A DNA stretch of 64,000 nucleotides, from assembly GCF_022761015.1 (NCBI RefSeq), contig NZ_JAKWJQ010000001.1, forward strand, positions 496,001 through 560,000, written 5' to 3'. This DNA is from Humibacter sp. RRB41 (GTDB lineage: Bacteria > Actinomycetota > Actinomycetes > Actinomycetales > Microbacteriaceae). The notes under the pieces were generated by a model. That model was not told where the DNA came from and did no database searches. It worked only from the letters and a program-made list of their open reading frames with translations. The position numbers were made by a program, and so were the translations under genes. Below are positions 48,374 through 57,290 of this stretch, piece after piece. Numbering within the stretch: the stretch's first letter is position 1; each line of letters starts with the position of its first letter.

Positions 48374-49473
48374 CGCGAACCTCCTTCCAGCGGAACCTCG
48401 GTCTTCGGCAGATACGCCCTCATGCGGCGCTTCGACACCGTGCGCTCGCGCAGGATCCAGCGCTGCAGAATGGTGAAAGCGACGATGATGACGAAGAGGA
48501 TGAAGGCGATCGCCGCGCCCTGACCCCACGCCTGATTCGTGAACGCGGACGTGTACGAAAGGTAGGCGGGCGTGAGCGTCGTGTTGCCCGGTGCGCCCTG
48601 GGTGCCCGTGTAGATCTGGTCGAAGACCTGCCAGCATCCGATCAGCCCGAGGGTGAGCACGGTGAAGAGCGTCGGGCGCAGTTGCGGCAGCGTGATGCGC
48701 CAGAACCGCTGCCATCCGTTCGCGCCGTCGATCATGGCGGCCTCTTGGATGTCGCCGCCCAGGTTCTGCAGTGCGGCGATGAACAACAGTATGAACGTGC
48801 CGCTCGTCGTGAAGACGGCCATCAGGATGAAGGCGGACATGGCCACCGACGGACCCGCCAGCCAGTCCCACCAGGTGACGCCGAGGAATCCGCTCGAGGT
48901 GAGCGACGCCGGTCCGCTCTGCACGCCGAACAGGCCGAGGAAGAGATGCAGGATGCCGTCGGGGTCGTTGAACCAGTTCGGCCCGTGGATGCCGACCCAC
49001 GACAGCACCTTGTTGATGGCTCCGGTCGTGCTGAAGAGGAACAGCCAGAGCACCGTGATCGCGACCGAGCTGGTGACCGACGGAAAGTAGAACGCCGTGC
49101 GGAAGAATCCGCGACCCCGCAGTACGGCGCGGTTCACCATCACGGCGAGGAACAACGACACGGCGGTCTGGATGGGCACGACGAGGACCACGTACCAGGC
49201 GTTGTTGCGCAGCGACGTGCCGAAGTTCTGCTCGGCGAGGCCGCCGCCGCTCAAGATGCTCTGGTAGTTCTGCGTGCCGACGAAGTGCACGTTGCCCGAG
49301 AACGGGCTGCCGTTCCCGCCCCAGTCCGAGAAGCTGACCCAGAGTGCCATCAGCACCGGGATGACCAGGAAGAGTCCAAGCAAGATCAGCATCGGAGCGG
49401 TGAAGAGCCACCCCGACGCTGCCTCACCGCGTCGGATGTTCGAGCGGTGAGGGCGGATCGTGGTTGTCGTCAC
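48370..49473 (-). CDS. Sugar ABC transporter permease, MalF type
   Basis: A 367-residue permease. It has six or more membrane helices, a longer periplasmic segment (residues ~55-95, with WGGNGSPFSGNVHFVGTQNY) and an extra loop around PNWFNDPDG. The EAA loop is DIQEAAMIDGANGWQRFWRITLPQL. It starts 4 bp after the binding-protein stop codon and overlaps the MalG-type gene. Confidence 0.9.
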   Translation of the reverse strand: MTTTTIRPHRSNIRRGEAASGWLFTAPMLILLGLFLVIPVLMALWVSFSDWGGNGSPFSGNVHFVGTQNYQSILSGGGLAEQNFGTSLRNNAWYVVLVVPIQTAVSLFLAVMVNRAVLRGRGFFRTAFYFPSVTSSVAITVLWLFLFSTTGAINKVLSWVGIHGPNWFNDPDGILHLFLGLFGVQSGPASLTSSGFLGVTWWDWLAGPSVAMSAFILMAVFTTSGTFILLFIAALQNLGGDIQEAAMIDGANGWQRFWRITLPQLRPTLFTVLTLGLIGCWQVFDQIYTGTQGAPGNTTLTPAYLSYTSAFTNQAWGQGAAIAFILFVIIVAFTILQRWILRERTVSKRRMRAYLPKTEVPLEGGSR

Positions 49474-49477
49474 GGTG

Positions 49478-50728
49478 CTACTTCAGCAGCGCCTGAAGGT
49501 TCTTCTGCGTCTGGTCGAGGAGCGTCTTCGGATCGCTCGTCGCCAGGCTCTCGAGTTGCGAGTCGAGGTTCGTGACGACGTCGGCCGAGCCCTTGGCTGT
49601 CGGCACGCCCTGCGCGTACGACGCACCCTCGAGGAACGCCGCCGACGCGGGGTTCTCGCTCTTCCACTCCGACGCCGCGGACTTGATCGACGGCATCACG
49701 CCGAACGCCTTCGAGAACGCGAGCTGGTCCTGCTTGGTCGTGAGCTGCTCGACCAGCTTGAGTGCCGCCTTCTGGTTCGGGCTGTCGGCCGCGATGCCCC
49801 AGCAGTTGCTGAACTGCAGCGTTCCCATGCCGGCCTTGCCTGCCGGCAACTGCACGACCGTGTACTTCACGTTCGGGTAGTCGTTCGAGAGTTCGCCCTG
49901 CACCCAGTTGCCCTCGACCGTCATGGCCGCCTGGCCTGTGCCGAGCGCCTGGCCGCCGTCACCCTGGCCGAGGTCCTTCGCCGTCTTCATGACGCCCTCG
50001 TTCAGGAGCTTCTTCAGGTAGGTGAGCGCCGAGACGTTGGCCGCGCTGTTGGCGGTCGCCTTCGTGCTGTCCGCGTTCATCAAATTGCCGCCGGCCTGCA
50101 CCATGAAGGCGCCCATCCGCTCGTACTGCCCGTTCATGCTCAGCCCGACGTGCGACGACGTGGTGAGCTTCTTCGCGACGGCCTCCAGCTGGTCCCAGGT
50201 CTTGGGGTAGTCGGAGGACGTGAGTCCCGCCGCCTTCCACATGTCGGTGTTGATGACGAGCTGCAGCGTCGAGAAGTCCTTGGGTGCGCAGTAGAGCTGC
50301 CCGTTGTATGTGAAGGACTTCACGAGGCTCGGGTAGAAGTCGCTCTTGTTCGAAAGCATGCTGCCGTAGGAAAGAAGATCGCCGTTGGAGGCGTATCCCG
50401 CAAGCGCTCCGGTGGACAGGTAGAAGACATCCGCGGGCTTCTTGGCCGCGAAGCCCTGCGCGAGCTGCTGGTCGAGGTTGTTCGCCGCGAGAACCTTGGC
50501 GTCGGTGCCCGACGACTTCGACCAGTCGCCGACGGCGCTGGTCACGGCCTTCGTCTCGGCCGGCCCGCTCGAGCCGATCAGTACGGTCAGTGGCTTCTTC
50601 GAGGAGGTGAGGGCCCCGCTCGTCGACGTGCTGCTACTGCCGCTGAAACCTGAACCGCAGGCGCTCAGCGCGAGTGCGGTTGCCACCGCGAGCGCGCCGG
50701 ACGCCAGCCATCGTGTGCGTCTTTGCAT
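49478..50728 (-). CDS. Sugar ABC transporter solute-binding lipoprotein
   Basis: A 416-residue binding protein. The lipoprotein signal MQRRTRWLASGALAVATALA, then LSAC, has the lipidated Cys at residue 24. A Ser/Thr-rich linker and a family-1 solute-binding fold follow (KKPADVFYLSTGALAGYAS, TWDQLEAVAKKLTT, GQAAMTVEGNWVQGEL). AAGGAG precedes the ATG at 50728; longer frames upstream lack a signal peptide. First gene of the four-gene operon and divergent from the LacI-type regulator. The adjacent glycosidase suggests a glucose-containing oligosaccharide. Confidence 0.9.
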   Translation of the reverse strand: MQRRTRWLASGALAVATALALSACGSGFSGSSSTSTSGALTSSKKPLTVLIGSSGPAETKAVTSAVGDWSKSSGTDAKVLAANNLDQQLAQGFAAKKPADVFYLSTGALAGYASNGDLLSYGSMLSNKSDFYPSLVKSFTYNGQLYCAPKDFSTLQLVINTDMWKAAGLTSSDYPKTWDQLEAVAKKLTTSSHVGLSMNGQYERMGAFMVQAGGNLMNADSTKATANSAANVSALTYLKKLLNEGVMKTAKDLGQGDGGQALGTGQAAMTVEGNWVQGELSNDYPNVKYTVVQLPAGKAGMGTLQFSNCWGIAADSPNQKAALKLVEQLTTKQDQLAFSKAFGVMPSIKSAASEWKSENPASAAFLEGASYAQGVPTAKGSADVVTNLDSQLESLATSDPKTLLDQTQKNLQALLK

Positions 50729-50788
50729 GGTGTGACTCCTTGTGTGCATGGACCGCGCGACACGCGACTGTGGCGTCCTCGCGGTGAT

Positions 50789-50849
50789 TAGAACGATCAA
50801 AAGACCGAGTCGCTGACTCATTTGATCGTTCAAATTCGTGTACGGTCAA
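50789..50849 (-). promoter_or_regulatory. Paired operators between the importer and LacI genes
   Basis: GAACGATCAAA (50791-50801) and TTTGATCGTTC (50821-50831) are exact complements; each sits in a near-palindrome of the TTGAACGATCAA type, with centres about 33 bp apart. On the minus strand a promoter fits: TTGACC (50849-50844), an 18-bp spacer and TCAAAT (50825-50820), so the right-hand site covers the -10 box of the importer operon. It is the expected target of the divergent LacI protein. Confidence 0.68.
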
Positions 50850-50954
50850 AGTAACCCGCGACGCATGCCGTGTCAAGGCAACCCCGTCGCGCTGCGGCTT
50901 CGTGCGAAGGGGCCGACACCCGCACCATCCGTCGCCGTCGACGAGGAGGAACCG

Positions 50955-51968
50955 ATGTCACGACTGCCGACCGTGCACGACGTCGCGCTCGCCGCCGGTG
51001 TCTCCCGCCAGACCGTGTCGAACGTGCTGAACGCTCCGGACATCGTGCGGCCTGACACACGTGAGCGCGTGCGCGAGGCGATCGAACGGTTGGGATACCG
51101 CCCGCATGCGTCAGCTCGCCGGTTGCGCACGCAGAAGAGTTCGACCATCGGCATCCGCCTCGATCCCATGGTCGACGGCATTTCCGGTTCGATCCTGGAC
51201 AGGTTCCTGCACGCGCTGACCGAGCAGGCGGATGCCGTCGGCCTGCGCATCCTGCTCTTCACAGCCACGAGTCCAGAGGACGAGATCAGGCAGTTCGGCC
51301 GCCTGATCGACGGCTCCGACGTCGACGCGTTCGTGCTCACCTCGACGTTCCACGGCGACCCCCGCACCGAGTGGCTCATCGAACATGCGCAGCGGTTCGT
51401 CACGTTCGGCCGCCCGTGGGGCATCGACGACATGAACGACCCGCGGCATCCGTGGGTCGATGTCGACGGGCGCGCCGGTGTGCGCGACGCGACCGAGTCA
51501 CTGCTTCGACGAGGTCTGCAGCGCATCGGATTCGTCGGCTGGCCGGGCGGGTCGGGTACCGGCGACGAGCGCAGGGGCGGCTGGGTCGACGCCATGCAGG
51601 CCGCCGGCCTCGGCGAGGACCTCGACCGGTTGCAGGAGGCCGGCGTCGACACTGTGGCCGCTGGGCGGGATGCCACGTCGCGTCTGGCCGCGCGGGTGCC
51701 CGACCTCGAGGCCGTGGTCGCCGCGAGCGACAGCCTCGCGCTCGGAGCGGTGGTACGAGAGCAGGCGGCGCTGCCCGTCGTGGGGTTCGACAACACGCCC
51801 GTCTCGGCGGCGATGGGTTTCTCGAGCGTCGATCAGCGGTTAGGCGAAGTAGCGGAAGGCGTTCTCGCCCTGCTCGAGGGTGCACCGGATGCCCCGCGCC
51901 ACCGGCTCGTCACTCCCGAGCTCGTGATCAGATCGTCGCATCCGCCGGCGGTGCCCGACGAGCCCTGA
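50955..51968 (+). CDS. LacI-family transcriptional regulator
   Basis: A 337-residue regulator. The helix-turn-helix is PTVHDVALAAGVSRQTVSNVLNAP with the hinge RPHASARRLRTQKSSTIGIRLD. A sugar-sensing domain follows (LRILLFTATSPEDEIRQFGRLIDGSDVDAFVLTST, RIGFVGWPGGSGTGDERRGGW). AGGAGGA precedes the ATG at 50955. It diverges from the sugar importer/glycosidase operon with paired operators between, and should repress that operon until the sugar is present. Confidence 0.9.
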   Translation: MSRLPTVHDVALAAGVSRQTVSNVLNAPDIVRPDTRERVREAIERLGYRPHASARRLRTQKSSTIGIRLDPMVDGISGSILDRFLHALTEQADAVGLRILLFTATSPEDEIRQFGRLIDGSDVDAFVLTSTFHGDPRTEWLIEHAQRFVTFGRPWGIDDMNDPRHPWVDVDGRAGVRDATESLLRRGLQRIGFVGWPGGSGTGDERRGGWVDAMQAAGLGEDLDRLQEAGVDTVAAGRDATSRLAARVPDLEAVVAASDSLALGAVVREQAALPVVGFDNTPVSAAMGFSSVDQRLGEVAEGVLALLEGAPDAPRHRLVTPELVIRSSHPPAVPDEP

Positions 51969-51972
51969 CGAA

Positions 51973-52689
51973 TCAGGTGAGCGGTTCCCCGCCGTCGACG
52001 TGCAGGTTCGCGCCGGTGAGGAATTCGTTCGTCATCGCGAAGAGGACCGCCTCGGCGACGTCGTCGGCGGAGCCGATTCTTCTGGCCGGGTTGTGCGTGC
52101 GGAAGTGCTCGAAGTAGTCGGCCTTACCCTGTTCTCCCAGTCCGTCCCAGGCACCGGTGTCGATCACACCGGGAGAGACGGCGTTGACGCGCACGGGAGC
52201 CATCTCCAGGGCGAGCGAACGAGCGAGCGTGTCCGCCGCGCCGTTCGTGATAGCGACGCCCAAGAATCCTGTGGCCACCTTGAACGCCGCGACGCCGGAG
52301 AAGATCGTCAACGAACCGCCGGGGTTGAATCGGTCGGCGAAGTGCTTCGCCAGCATCAACGGCCCGACCACCTTCGTGTCGAAGGAGAGCCTCACCGCGT
52401 CGCGGTCGAGGTCTCGCAGGTCTCCGCGGGCTCGCGCAGAGGCGGTGCTGACGATGTGGTCGACCCGTCCAAGGCGGTCCGCCAGCGCGGCGACCGATCC
52501 TTCGTCGTTGAGGTCGACGCGCTCCGCGCGGAATCCTTCGGACCGATAGGCGTCGTCGAGGTCGTCCGGATGGCGGCCTGCGACGATGACGTCGGCGCCC
52601 GCGGCCGAGGCGGCCAGGGCGATGGCCCTCGCGATGCCTGATCCTCGGCCGACCACGACTACCTTGCTGTCCCCGAGACTGATGGCCAC
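51973..52689 (-). CDS. SDR-fold protein lacking the usual catalytic Tyr/Lys
   Basis: A 238-residue protein of short-chain dehydrogenase fold and length. The cofactor segment is KVVVVGRGSGIARAIALAASAAG with VAGRHPDD, and SVSPGV-type (NAVSPGVIDTGAW) and HVDGGEPLT segments are in place. The Ser region reads LTIFSGVAAF. Where YxxxK should follow, it reads LGVAITNGAADTLARSLALE, with neither the Tyr nor the Lys. It may be a non-standard reductase, a binding protein, or inactive. It stops 5 bp before the LacI stop, convergent with it. Confidence 0.8.
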   Translation of the reverse strand: MAISLGDSKVVVVGRGSGIARAIALAASAAGADVIVAGRHPDDLDDAYRSEGFRAERVDLNDEGSVAALADRLGRVDHIVSTASARARGDLRDLDRDAVRLSFDTKVVGPLMLAKHFADRFNPGGSLTIFSGVAAFKVATGFLGVAITNGAADTLARSLALEMAPVRVNAVSPGVIDTGAWDGLGEQGKADYFEHFRTHNPARRIGSADDVAEAVLFAMTNEFLTGANLHVDGGEPLT

Positions 52690-52814
52690 GTTCTTCTTCC
52701 TCTCGCCGATGATCTCCGTGTCCGACGATTGTGCCCCGCCGACCCCGACGACGGGCTAACCTGCACAACGGGAAGTCGGCGTCTGCGACGCCGCGCGAGA
52801 GAGGTGGTAGGACG

Positions 52815-53114
52815 ATGGCGCGCGCGATCGATTGGTCCCTGGTTACAACCGAGCACGTCGAATCCGCACTGCACGAGTACGACCACCTGGGAGCGGATGC
52901 GTTCTTCTCGCGGTTCGGCTTCGCCCCCACGACCACCTACGACCTGGTGGAAGCAGGACGTGCGTATCCGCCCAAGGCCATACTCGGCGCCGCGTACGAG
53001 CTTGCGACGGGTGACCGTCTGGCTTCGGCCGACTTCGAAGGTGGCAAGAGCGGCGCGGTCCGCGTGCTGACCGCGCTCGGCTACGACGTCGAGCCCAAAC
53101 GCGCAGAAGCGTAG
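52815..53114 (+). CDS. Stand-alone ScoMcrA-like N-terminal head domain protein
   Basis: A 99-residue protein that resembles the N-terminal 'head' domain of ScoMcrA, the type IV restriction enzyme that cuts phosphorothioated or methylated DNA. The matching pattern is VESALHEYDHLGADAFFSRFGF, YPPKAILGAAYELATG and SADFEGGKSGAVRVLTALGYDV. No SRA, sulfur-binding or HNH nuclease domain follows, here or nearby. The ATG at 52815 comes after a GAGGTGG site. It is flanked by an SDR gene and a TMEM175-like channel with no obvious link. Function unknown; assignment by recall of the domain pattern. Confidence 0.65.
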   Translation: MARAIDWSLVTTEHVESALHEYDHLGADAFFSRFGFAPTTTYDLVEAGRAYPPKAILGAAYELATGDRLASADFEGGKSGAVRVLTALGYDVEPKRAEA

Positions 53115-53128
53115 CGAGGCCGAGCGTT

Positions 53129-53186
53129 CGCGGCCACGTGTTGCGTGCAGCCACAACGCCTGGCTGTGGTTGCGCGAAGTGGCTGC
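53129..53186. repeat. Family A intergenic palindrome
   Basis: GCAGCCAC (53147-53154) and GTGGCTGC (53179-53186) are inverted copies. Upstream, GTTCGCGGCCAC matches the left flank of the element near 61.74 kb exactly. It lies between the ScoMcrA-head gene and the convergent channel gene. Confidence 0.55.
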
Positions 53187-53239
53187 GGAGGAGAGTCGGA
53201 TCGACGGCTCAGGGCGAACAGCTGTGCACAGGGTGTCGG

Positions 53240-53908
53240 TCAGGGCGCCAGCCGCCTGCTGCGACGTGCTCGTCTGGGTACTCTCCGCCAACCGCTCACA
53301 TCGGGCACCAGGTGAAGCGCCAAGGCGACACAGATCACGCCGAACCCGAGCCACGGCTCGATCGCGGCCAGTCCGGCCGCCACGGCGAACAAGAGCAGCG
53401 CGAGAAGCGATCGGCGTCGGGTAGCTCGATATTCGCTCGCCGAGAACTCGGACGAGTTCCGCAGGATCTCTCGCTCGAACAGGTTGTACATTCCGTCGGT
53501 CAGGACGAACAACGACGCGTAGGTGACGACCGGCCCGCGCGCCAGCACGGTCTCAGCCATCCAGGCCGTGGCGAAGGGCAGCAGCGACACGAAGAACAAG
53601 TGGCCGAAGTTGAGCCAGATGAGGCGCAACGAGGGAACGGAGATATAGCCCATCAGGTAGTGATGGTTGATCCAGATGATCGCGATGAACGCGTAGCTCA
53701 CGACGTAGCTGATCACGGTCGGCCAGAGTGCGAGCAATGCCGTGAAATCCGCGGAAGCGGGAGGCCGGAGCTCCAGCACCATGATGGTGATGATGACGGC
53801 GAACACCGCGTCCGTGTAACTCGACAGTCGTCCCGCTGTGCTGGGGCCCATCTTCCGCATTGTTTTCCACAACTCCATCGGCTTCTCGGGCAGACCGCCG
53901 CCCGTCAT
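53240..53908 (-). CDS. TMEM175-like (DUF1211) membrane protein
   Basis: A protein of up to 222 residues with six membrane helices. RLSSYTDAVFAVIITIMVLELRPP is the start of helix 1, where TMEM175 channels carry FSD; here it is YTD. IIWINHHYLMGYISVPSLRLIWLNFGHLFFVSLLPFATAW is the conserved helix 3-4 region. Bacterial members are potassium-conducting tetramers or of unknown use. The start is uncertain: 53908, 53878 or 53851. The C-terminal tail is Arg-rich. Confidence 0.8.
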   Translation of the reverse strand: MTGGGLPEKPMELWKTMRKMGPSTAGRLSSYTDAVFAVIITIMVLELRPPASADFTALLALWPTVISYVVSYAFIAIIWINHHYLMGYISVPSLRLIWLNFGHLFFVSLLPFATAWMAETVLARGPVVTYASLFVLTDGMYNLFEREILRNSSEFSASEYRATRRRSLLALLLFAVAAGLAAIEPWLGFGVICVALALHLVPDVSGWRRVPRRARRSRRLAP

Positions 53909-53978
53909 CCCAGTCTTCCGTTTGCGGCCGATGCCGGTGAGCGCATGAGTTGAGACGGTCGATGCCTCGACTTGCGGC

Positions 53979-54461
53979 TCACGGCATCAACGGTAGACGC
54001 CCGGTGATGCGATCGACGCGATTGCGCGGGCCGACGAGACTGATCGCCGAGTAGTCGATCTGATCGGCGGCGACGGAACGCAAGGTGTCGAGATACTCGT
54101 CGTAGACGCGGGTCTCTTGCGCGGCCAGCGGTGTGTCGGCGACGAAACAGCCGGGTGATCCGGCCGCCTTGAGACGGATGCGTCGCAGCATCGCGGTGTC
54201 GGCGACCAGAATCGAGCACCCGGCCCAAGGGAGACCTTCGTGGGTGTTTCCGTCGGCGTCGACGGCCGCGCTGCCGAGAATGCCCGTGACGCGCCGGGAC
54301 GTCGCCGCGGCTGCGCAGACCGCTGCGTTGACGGCTCGGCCGGACGGCAGACGGTCGTTGACGATGATGACCCATTTCAGCCGCGTGGATCGTGTCGGCG
54401 CGGACGTGTCGATCTCGTCCTCCGTGAATCCCACGGTGTGGTCGGTGGTGATCATCGACAT
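53979..54461 (-). CDS. DUF2000 family protein
   Basis: A 160-residue protein with the DUF2000 pattern: KWVIIVNDRLPSGRAVNAAVCAAAATS near the N-terminus, GLPWAGCSILVADTAMLRRIRLKA in the middle and VYDEYLDTL towards the end. The fold resembles peptidyl-tRNA hydrolase 2, but no activity is established. It diverges from an Lrp/AsnC-type regulator, an arrangement I have seen repeatedly, so the regulator probably controls it. Confidence 0.8.
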   Translation of the reverse strand: MSMITTDHTVGFTEDEIDTSAPTRSTRLKWVIIVNDRLPSGRAVNAAVCAAAATSRRVTGILGSAAVDADGNTHEGLPWAGCSILVADTAMLRRIRLKAAGSPGCFVADTPLAAQETRVYDEYLDTLRSVAADQIDYSAISLVGPRNRVDRITGRLPLMP

Positions 54462-54569
54462 CAGATCCCTTCGGTTTGCGATCGGAAGAACCCGTCAAAG
54501 ATAGAAGAAAGTGCAATGTCGTGTGCGGCTGGTCGAACGAAATTCGGCAAAGACGGAACAATAGGCGAC

Positions 54570-55037
54570 ATGGATGAACTTGATCAGGCGATTCTGCGCG
54601 TGCTCCAGTCGAACGCGCGCACGAGCAATCGCGACGTGGCGGCCGCCGTGGGCGTCTCACCCAGCACGGCGCTGGAGCGGACCAGGGCGTTGCAGCGCAG
54701 AGGCGTCATCCGTGGTGCCACGCTGGACGTCGACTTGAACGCGGTCGGCCGTGGCGTTCAGGCGCTCATCGCCGTGCGCATCCGGCCGCCTTCGCGCGAG
54801 CGGATCGAGTCGTTCCGCGATTGGGTCGCCGCGCTGCCCGAGACGATCGGGGTCTTCGTCACCAGCGGAACCGAGGATTTCATCGTGCACGTCGCCGTGC
54901 CCGACAACGACGCGCTCTACGCGTTCGTGATCGACAGGCTCACGCAGCGTCCCGAGATCGCCGACGTGCGAACGTCGGTCGTGTACGAGCACTTCCGCAG
55001 CCGCGAGGTGATGCCGCTGCCCACGCGAGCGGCCTGA
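54570..55037 (+). CDS. Lrp/AsnC-family transcriptional regulator
   Basis: A 155-residue regulator. The N-terminal helix-turn-helix is LDQAILRVLQSNARTSNRDVAAAVGVSPSTALERTRALQRRGVI. The C-terminal RAM domain (residues ~65-145) has the ligand-binding turn IGVFVTSGTEDFIVHVAVPD. Lrp-type proteins respond to amino acids. The ATG at 54570 gives the family's usual start; an ATG at 54516 would add 18 residues. It diverges from the DUF2000 gene, which is its likely target. Confidence 0.88.
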   Translation: MDELDQAILRVLQSNARTSNRDVAAAVGVSPSTALERTRALQRRGVIRGATLDVDLNAVGRGVQALIAVRIRPPSRERIESFRDWVAALPETIGVFVTSGTEDFIVHVAVPDNDALYAFVIDRLTQRPEIADVRTSVVYEHFRSREVMPLPTRAA

Positions 55038-55041
55038 GGGT

Positions 55042-57282
55042 TCAGCGGCGGCCGGCGTGCGTCGGCGTCGGCGTGTCGTCGCCCGATTGTTTCGAGTCGG
55101 GCTGCCCGGATGCTGCGGTGCCGTGCTGGCCGGACGCCGGGGTTCCGCCTTGACCGGGGGTCGGTGTGCCGTCTTGGCCGCGGCGCGGTGTCTCGGGGGT
55201 CGCTGTCGTCGGCTTGGCTGCGGCATCCCGTCGTCCGCGCGACGCACCGGCGGCACTCGCCGGCGCAAGGGGCCGTCGGGGAATGGCGCGAATCGGTTCA
55301 CCACGACGATCCTGCCCCGGCAGCGGACGCGATCGGCGACCGTAGATGAGCTCCGTCGAATCGAGCAGCCACGGAACGAGCGCGATGGTCACGCCGTGCA
55401 TGAGCATGAGCTGCTTGGAGATGCGGCGGGCGCGATGGTTGTGCAGGATGCCCTCCCACCAGTGCCCGACGATGTACTGCGGCAGGTACACCGTCGTCAC
55501 CTCCGAGCCGCGTTCCTCACGCCTGTGCTTGATGTACTTGATCAACGGAATGCCGAAGTCGCGGTACGGCGACTCGATGATCGTGAGGGGCACGTGGATG
55601 TTCATGTCGTGCCATTGCTGCTGCAGCAGGTCGGTCGATTCGTCCTCGACGGAGATGTGCACAGCCTCGATCGACTGGTGTCTGGCGGCGATCGCATAGT
55701 CCAGGGCCTTCAACACCGGCTTCTGCATCTTGCCGACGAGCACGATCGCGTGGTCGCCGCTGGCGCCGAAGGTGGTGGTCGGATCGACCTCGACCTCTTT
55801 GGCCACGTCCCGGTAGTACCGGTTCACGCCCATCATGAGCAGGAACAGGATCGGCATCATGATGAACACCAGCCACGCTCCGTGGGTGAACTTGGTGATC
55901 GTGACGACGACGAGCACGCTGAACGTCAGCAGCGCGCCGAACGCGTTGATGCACAGTGAGCGGATGATGCTGAACCGCTCGGTCGCGCCACCGCGCAGCA
56001 GCGTGATCCAGTGCTTGACCATGCCGGATTGACCCAGGGTGAACGACACGAACACACCGATGATGTAGAGCTGGATCAGGTTGGTGAGGTTCGCCTCGTA
56101 GACGATCAGCAGCACGATCGCGGCCAGCGCCAGGGCGATCACACCGTTCGAGAACACGAGGCGATCACCGCGGGTGGAGAGCGCCTTCGGTGCGTAGGAG
56201 TCGCGGGCCAGCACAGAGCCGAGAAGCGGGAACCCGTTGAACGCCGTGTTCGCGGCCAGCAGCAGCACGATGGCTGTCGCCGCCTGCACGATGAAGAACG
56301 GTATCGAGTTGTTGCCGAAGGTCGCGGATGCCAGCTGCGCGACCAGAGACCGTTGCGGCTCCGTACTGCACTGCTTCCACCCGATCAGATCGCAGGGATT
56401 CTCTGCGTAGTGCACGCCGCTGATCAGCGAGACGGCCATCAGCCCCGCGAAGAGGAAGATCGCGATGCCGCCCATCAGCAGCAGCGTCGTCCGCGCGTTG
56501 CGGATCTTAGGTGTGCGGAACGCGGGCACGCCATTGGCGACGGCTTCGACGCCGGTGAGGGCGGAGCATCCACTGGAGAAGGCGCGCAGCAGGAGCAGGA
56601 TCATGGCGGCCTGGGCCACGCCCTCGGTCTTCACCGCGTACTGCGCCGATTCCGCCACTGGCGCGAAGCCGAGAGCGGTTCGGATCAGCGCCGTCACGAT
56701 CATGACGACGATGGACCCGATGAAGAGGTAGGTGGGCACCGCGAAGGCCTTGCTCGCCTCACGAACGCCACGCAGATTCATGGCGGCGATCAGGATGACG
56801 AACCCCACGGCCAGCTCGACGCGGAACTCGCTGAGGAACGGCAACGCCGAGATGATGTTGTCCACGCCGCTGGCCACCGAGACGGCCACCGTCATGACGT
56901 AGTCGACGAGCAGAGCGGATGCCACGACCAGGCCGGCCTTCTCGCCCAGGTTCTTGTGCGCGACCTCGTAGTCGCCGCCGCCCGACGGGTACGCCTTGAC
57001 GAGCTGTCGGTACGACGCGACCACCGTGAGCAGAAGCACGATGACCGCGAGAGCGATCCACGGCGAGTAGGCCAGGAAGGCGACGCCGCCGATCAGGAGC
57101 ACCATCATGAGCTCCTGCGGCGCGTAGGCCACAGACGACAGCGCGTCGCTCGCGAAGATCGGCAGAGCGAGGTGCTTGGGGAGCAGCTGCCCCTCGAGTT
57201 TCTCGCTGGGTAGAGGTTCCCCGATCAGCCACCGTTTTGCGGTGCGACCGTCTAGCCCGGGGACCTTCCCCTCATTTGTCAC
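55042..57282 (-). CDS. KimA-like APC-family (potassium) transporter
   Basis: A 746-residue protein. Twelve membrane helices of the APC fold span residues ~35-480, with FASDALSSVAYAPQE, AYPSGGGDYEVAHKNLG, LLVDYVMTVAVSVASGVDN and LLRAFSSGCSALTGVEAVANGVPAF. All four match my recollection of Bacillus KimA, a high-affinity K+/H+ symporter controlled by c-di-AMP. A soluble USP-like domain follows (~510-640), then a low-complexity Gly/Thr/Pro/Gln tail. Amino acid transport cannot be excluded. The GTG at 57282 is leaderless, with TAGTGT 8 nt upstream and TTGACA 16 bp above that, leaving no room for a c-di-AMP riboswitch. Confidence 0.82.
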   Translation of the reverse strand: MTNEGKVPGLDGRTAKRWLIGEPLPSEKLEGQLLPKHLALPIFASDALSSVAYAPQELMMVLLIGGVAFLAYSPWIALAVIVLLLTVVASYRQLVKAYPSGGGDYEVAHKNLGEKAGLVVASALLVDYVMTVAVSVASGVDNIISALPFLSEFRVELAVGFVILIAAMNLRGVREASKAFAVPTYLFIGSIVVMIVTALIRTALGFAPVAESAQYAVKTEGVAQAAMILLLLRAFSSGCSALTGVEAVANGVPAFRTPKIRNARTTLLLMGGIAIFLFAGLMAVSLISGVHYAENPCDLIGWKQCSTEPQRSLVAQLASATFGNNSIPFFIVQAATAIVLLLAANTAFNGFPLLGSVLARDSYAPKALSTRGDRLVFSNGVIALALAAIVLLIVYEANLTNLIQLYIIGVFVSFTLGQSGMVKHWITLLRGGATERFSIIRSLCINAFGALLTFSVLVVVTITKFTHGAWLVFIMMPILFLLMMGVNRYYRDVAKEVEVDPTTTFGASGDHAIVLVGKMQKPVLKALDYAIAARHQSIEAVHISVEDESTDLLQQQWHDMNIHVPLTIIESPYRDFGIPLIKYIKHRREERGSEVTTVYLPQYIVGHWWEGILHNHRARRISKQLMLMHGVTIALVPWLLDSTELIYGRRSRPLPGQDRRGEPIRAIPRRPLAPASAAGASRGRRDAAAKPTTATPETPRRGQDGTPTPGQGGTPASGQHGTAASGQPDSKQSGDDTPTPTHAGRR

Positions 57283-57290
57283 GAGGGATG

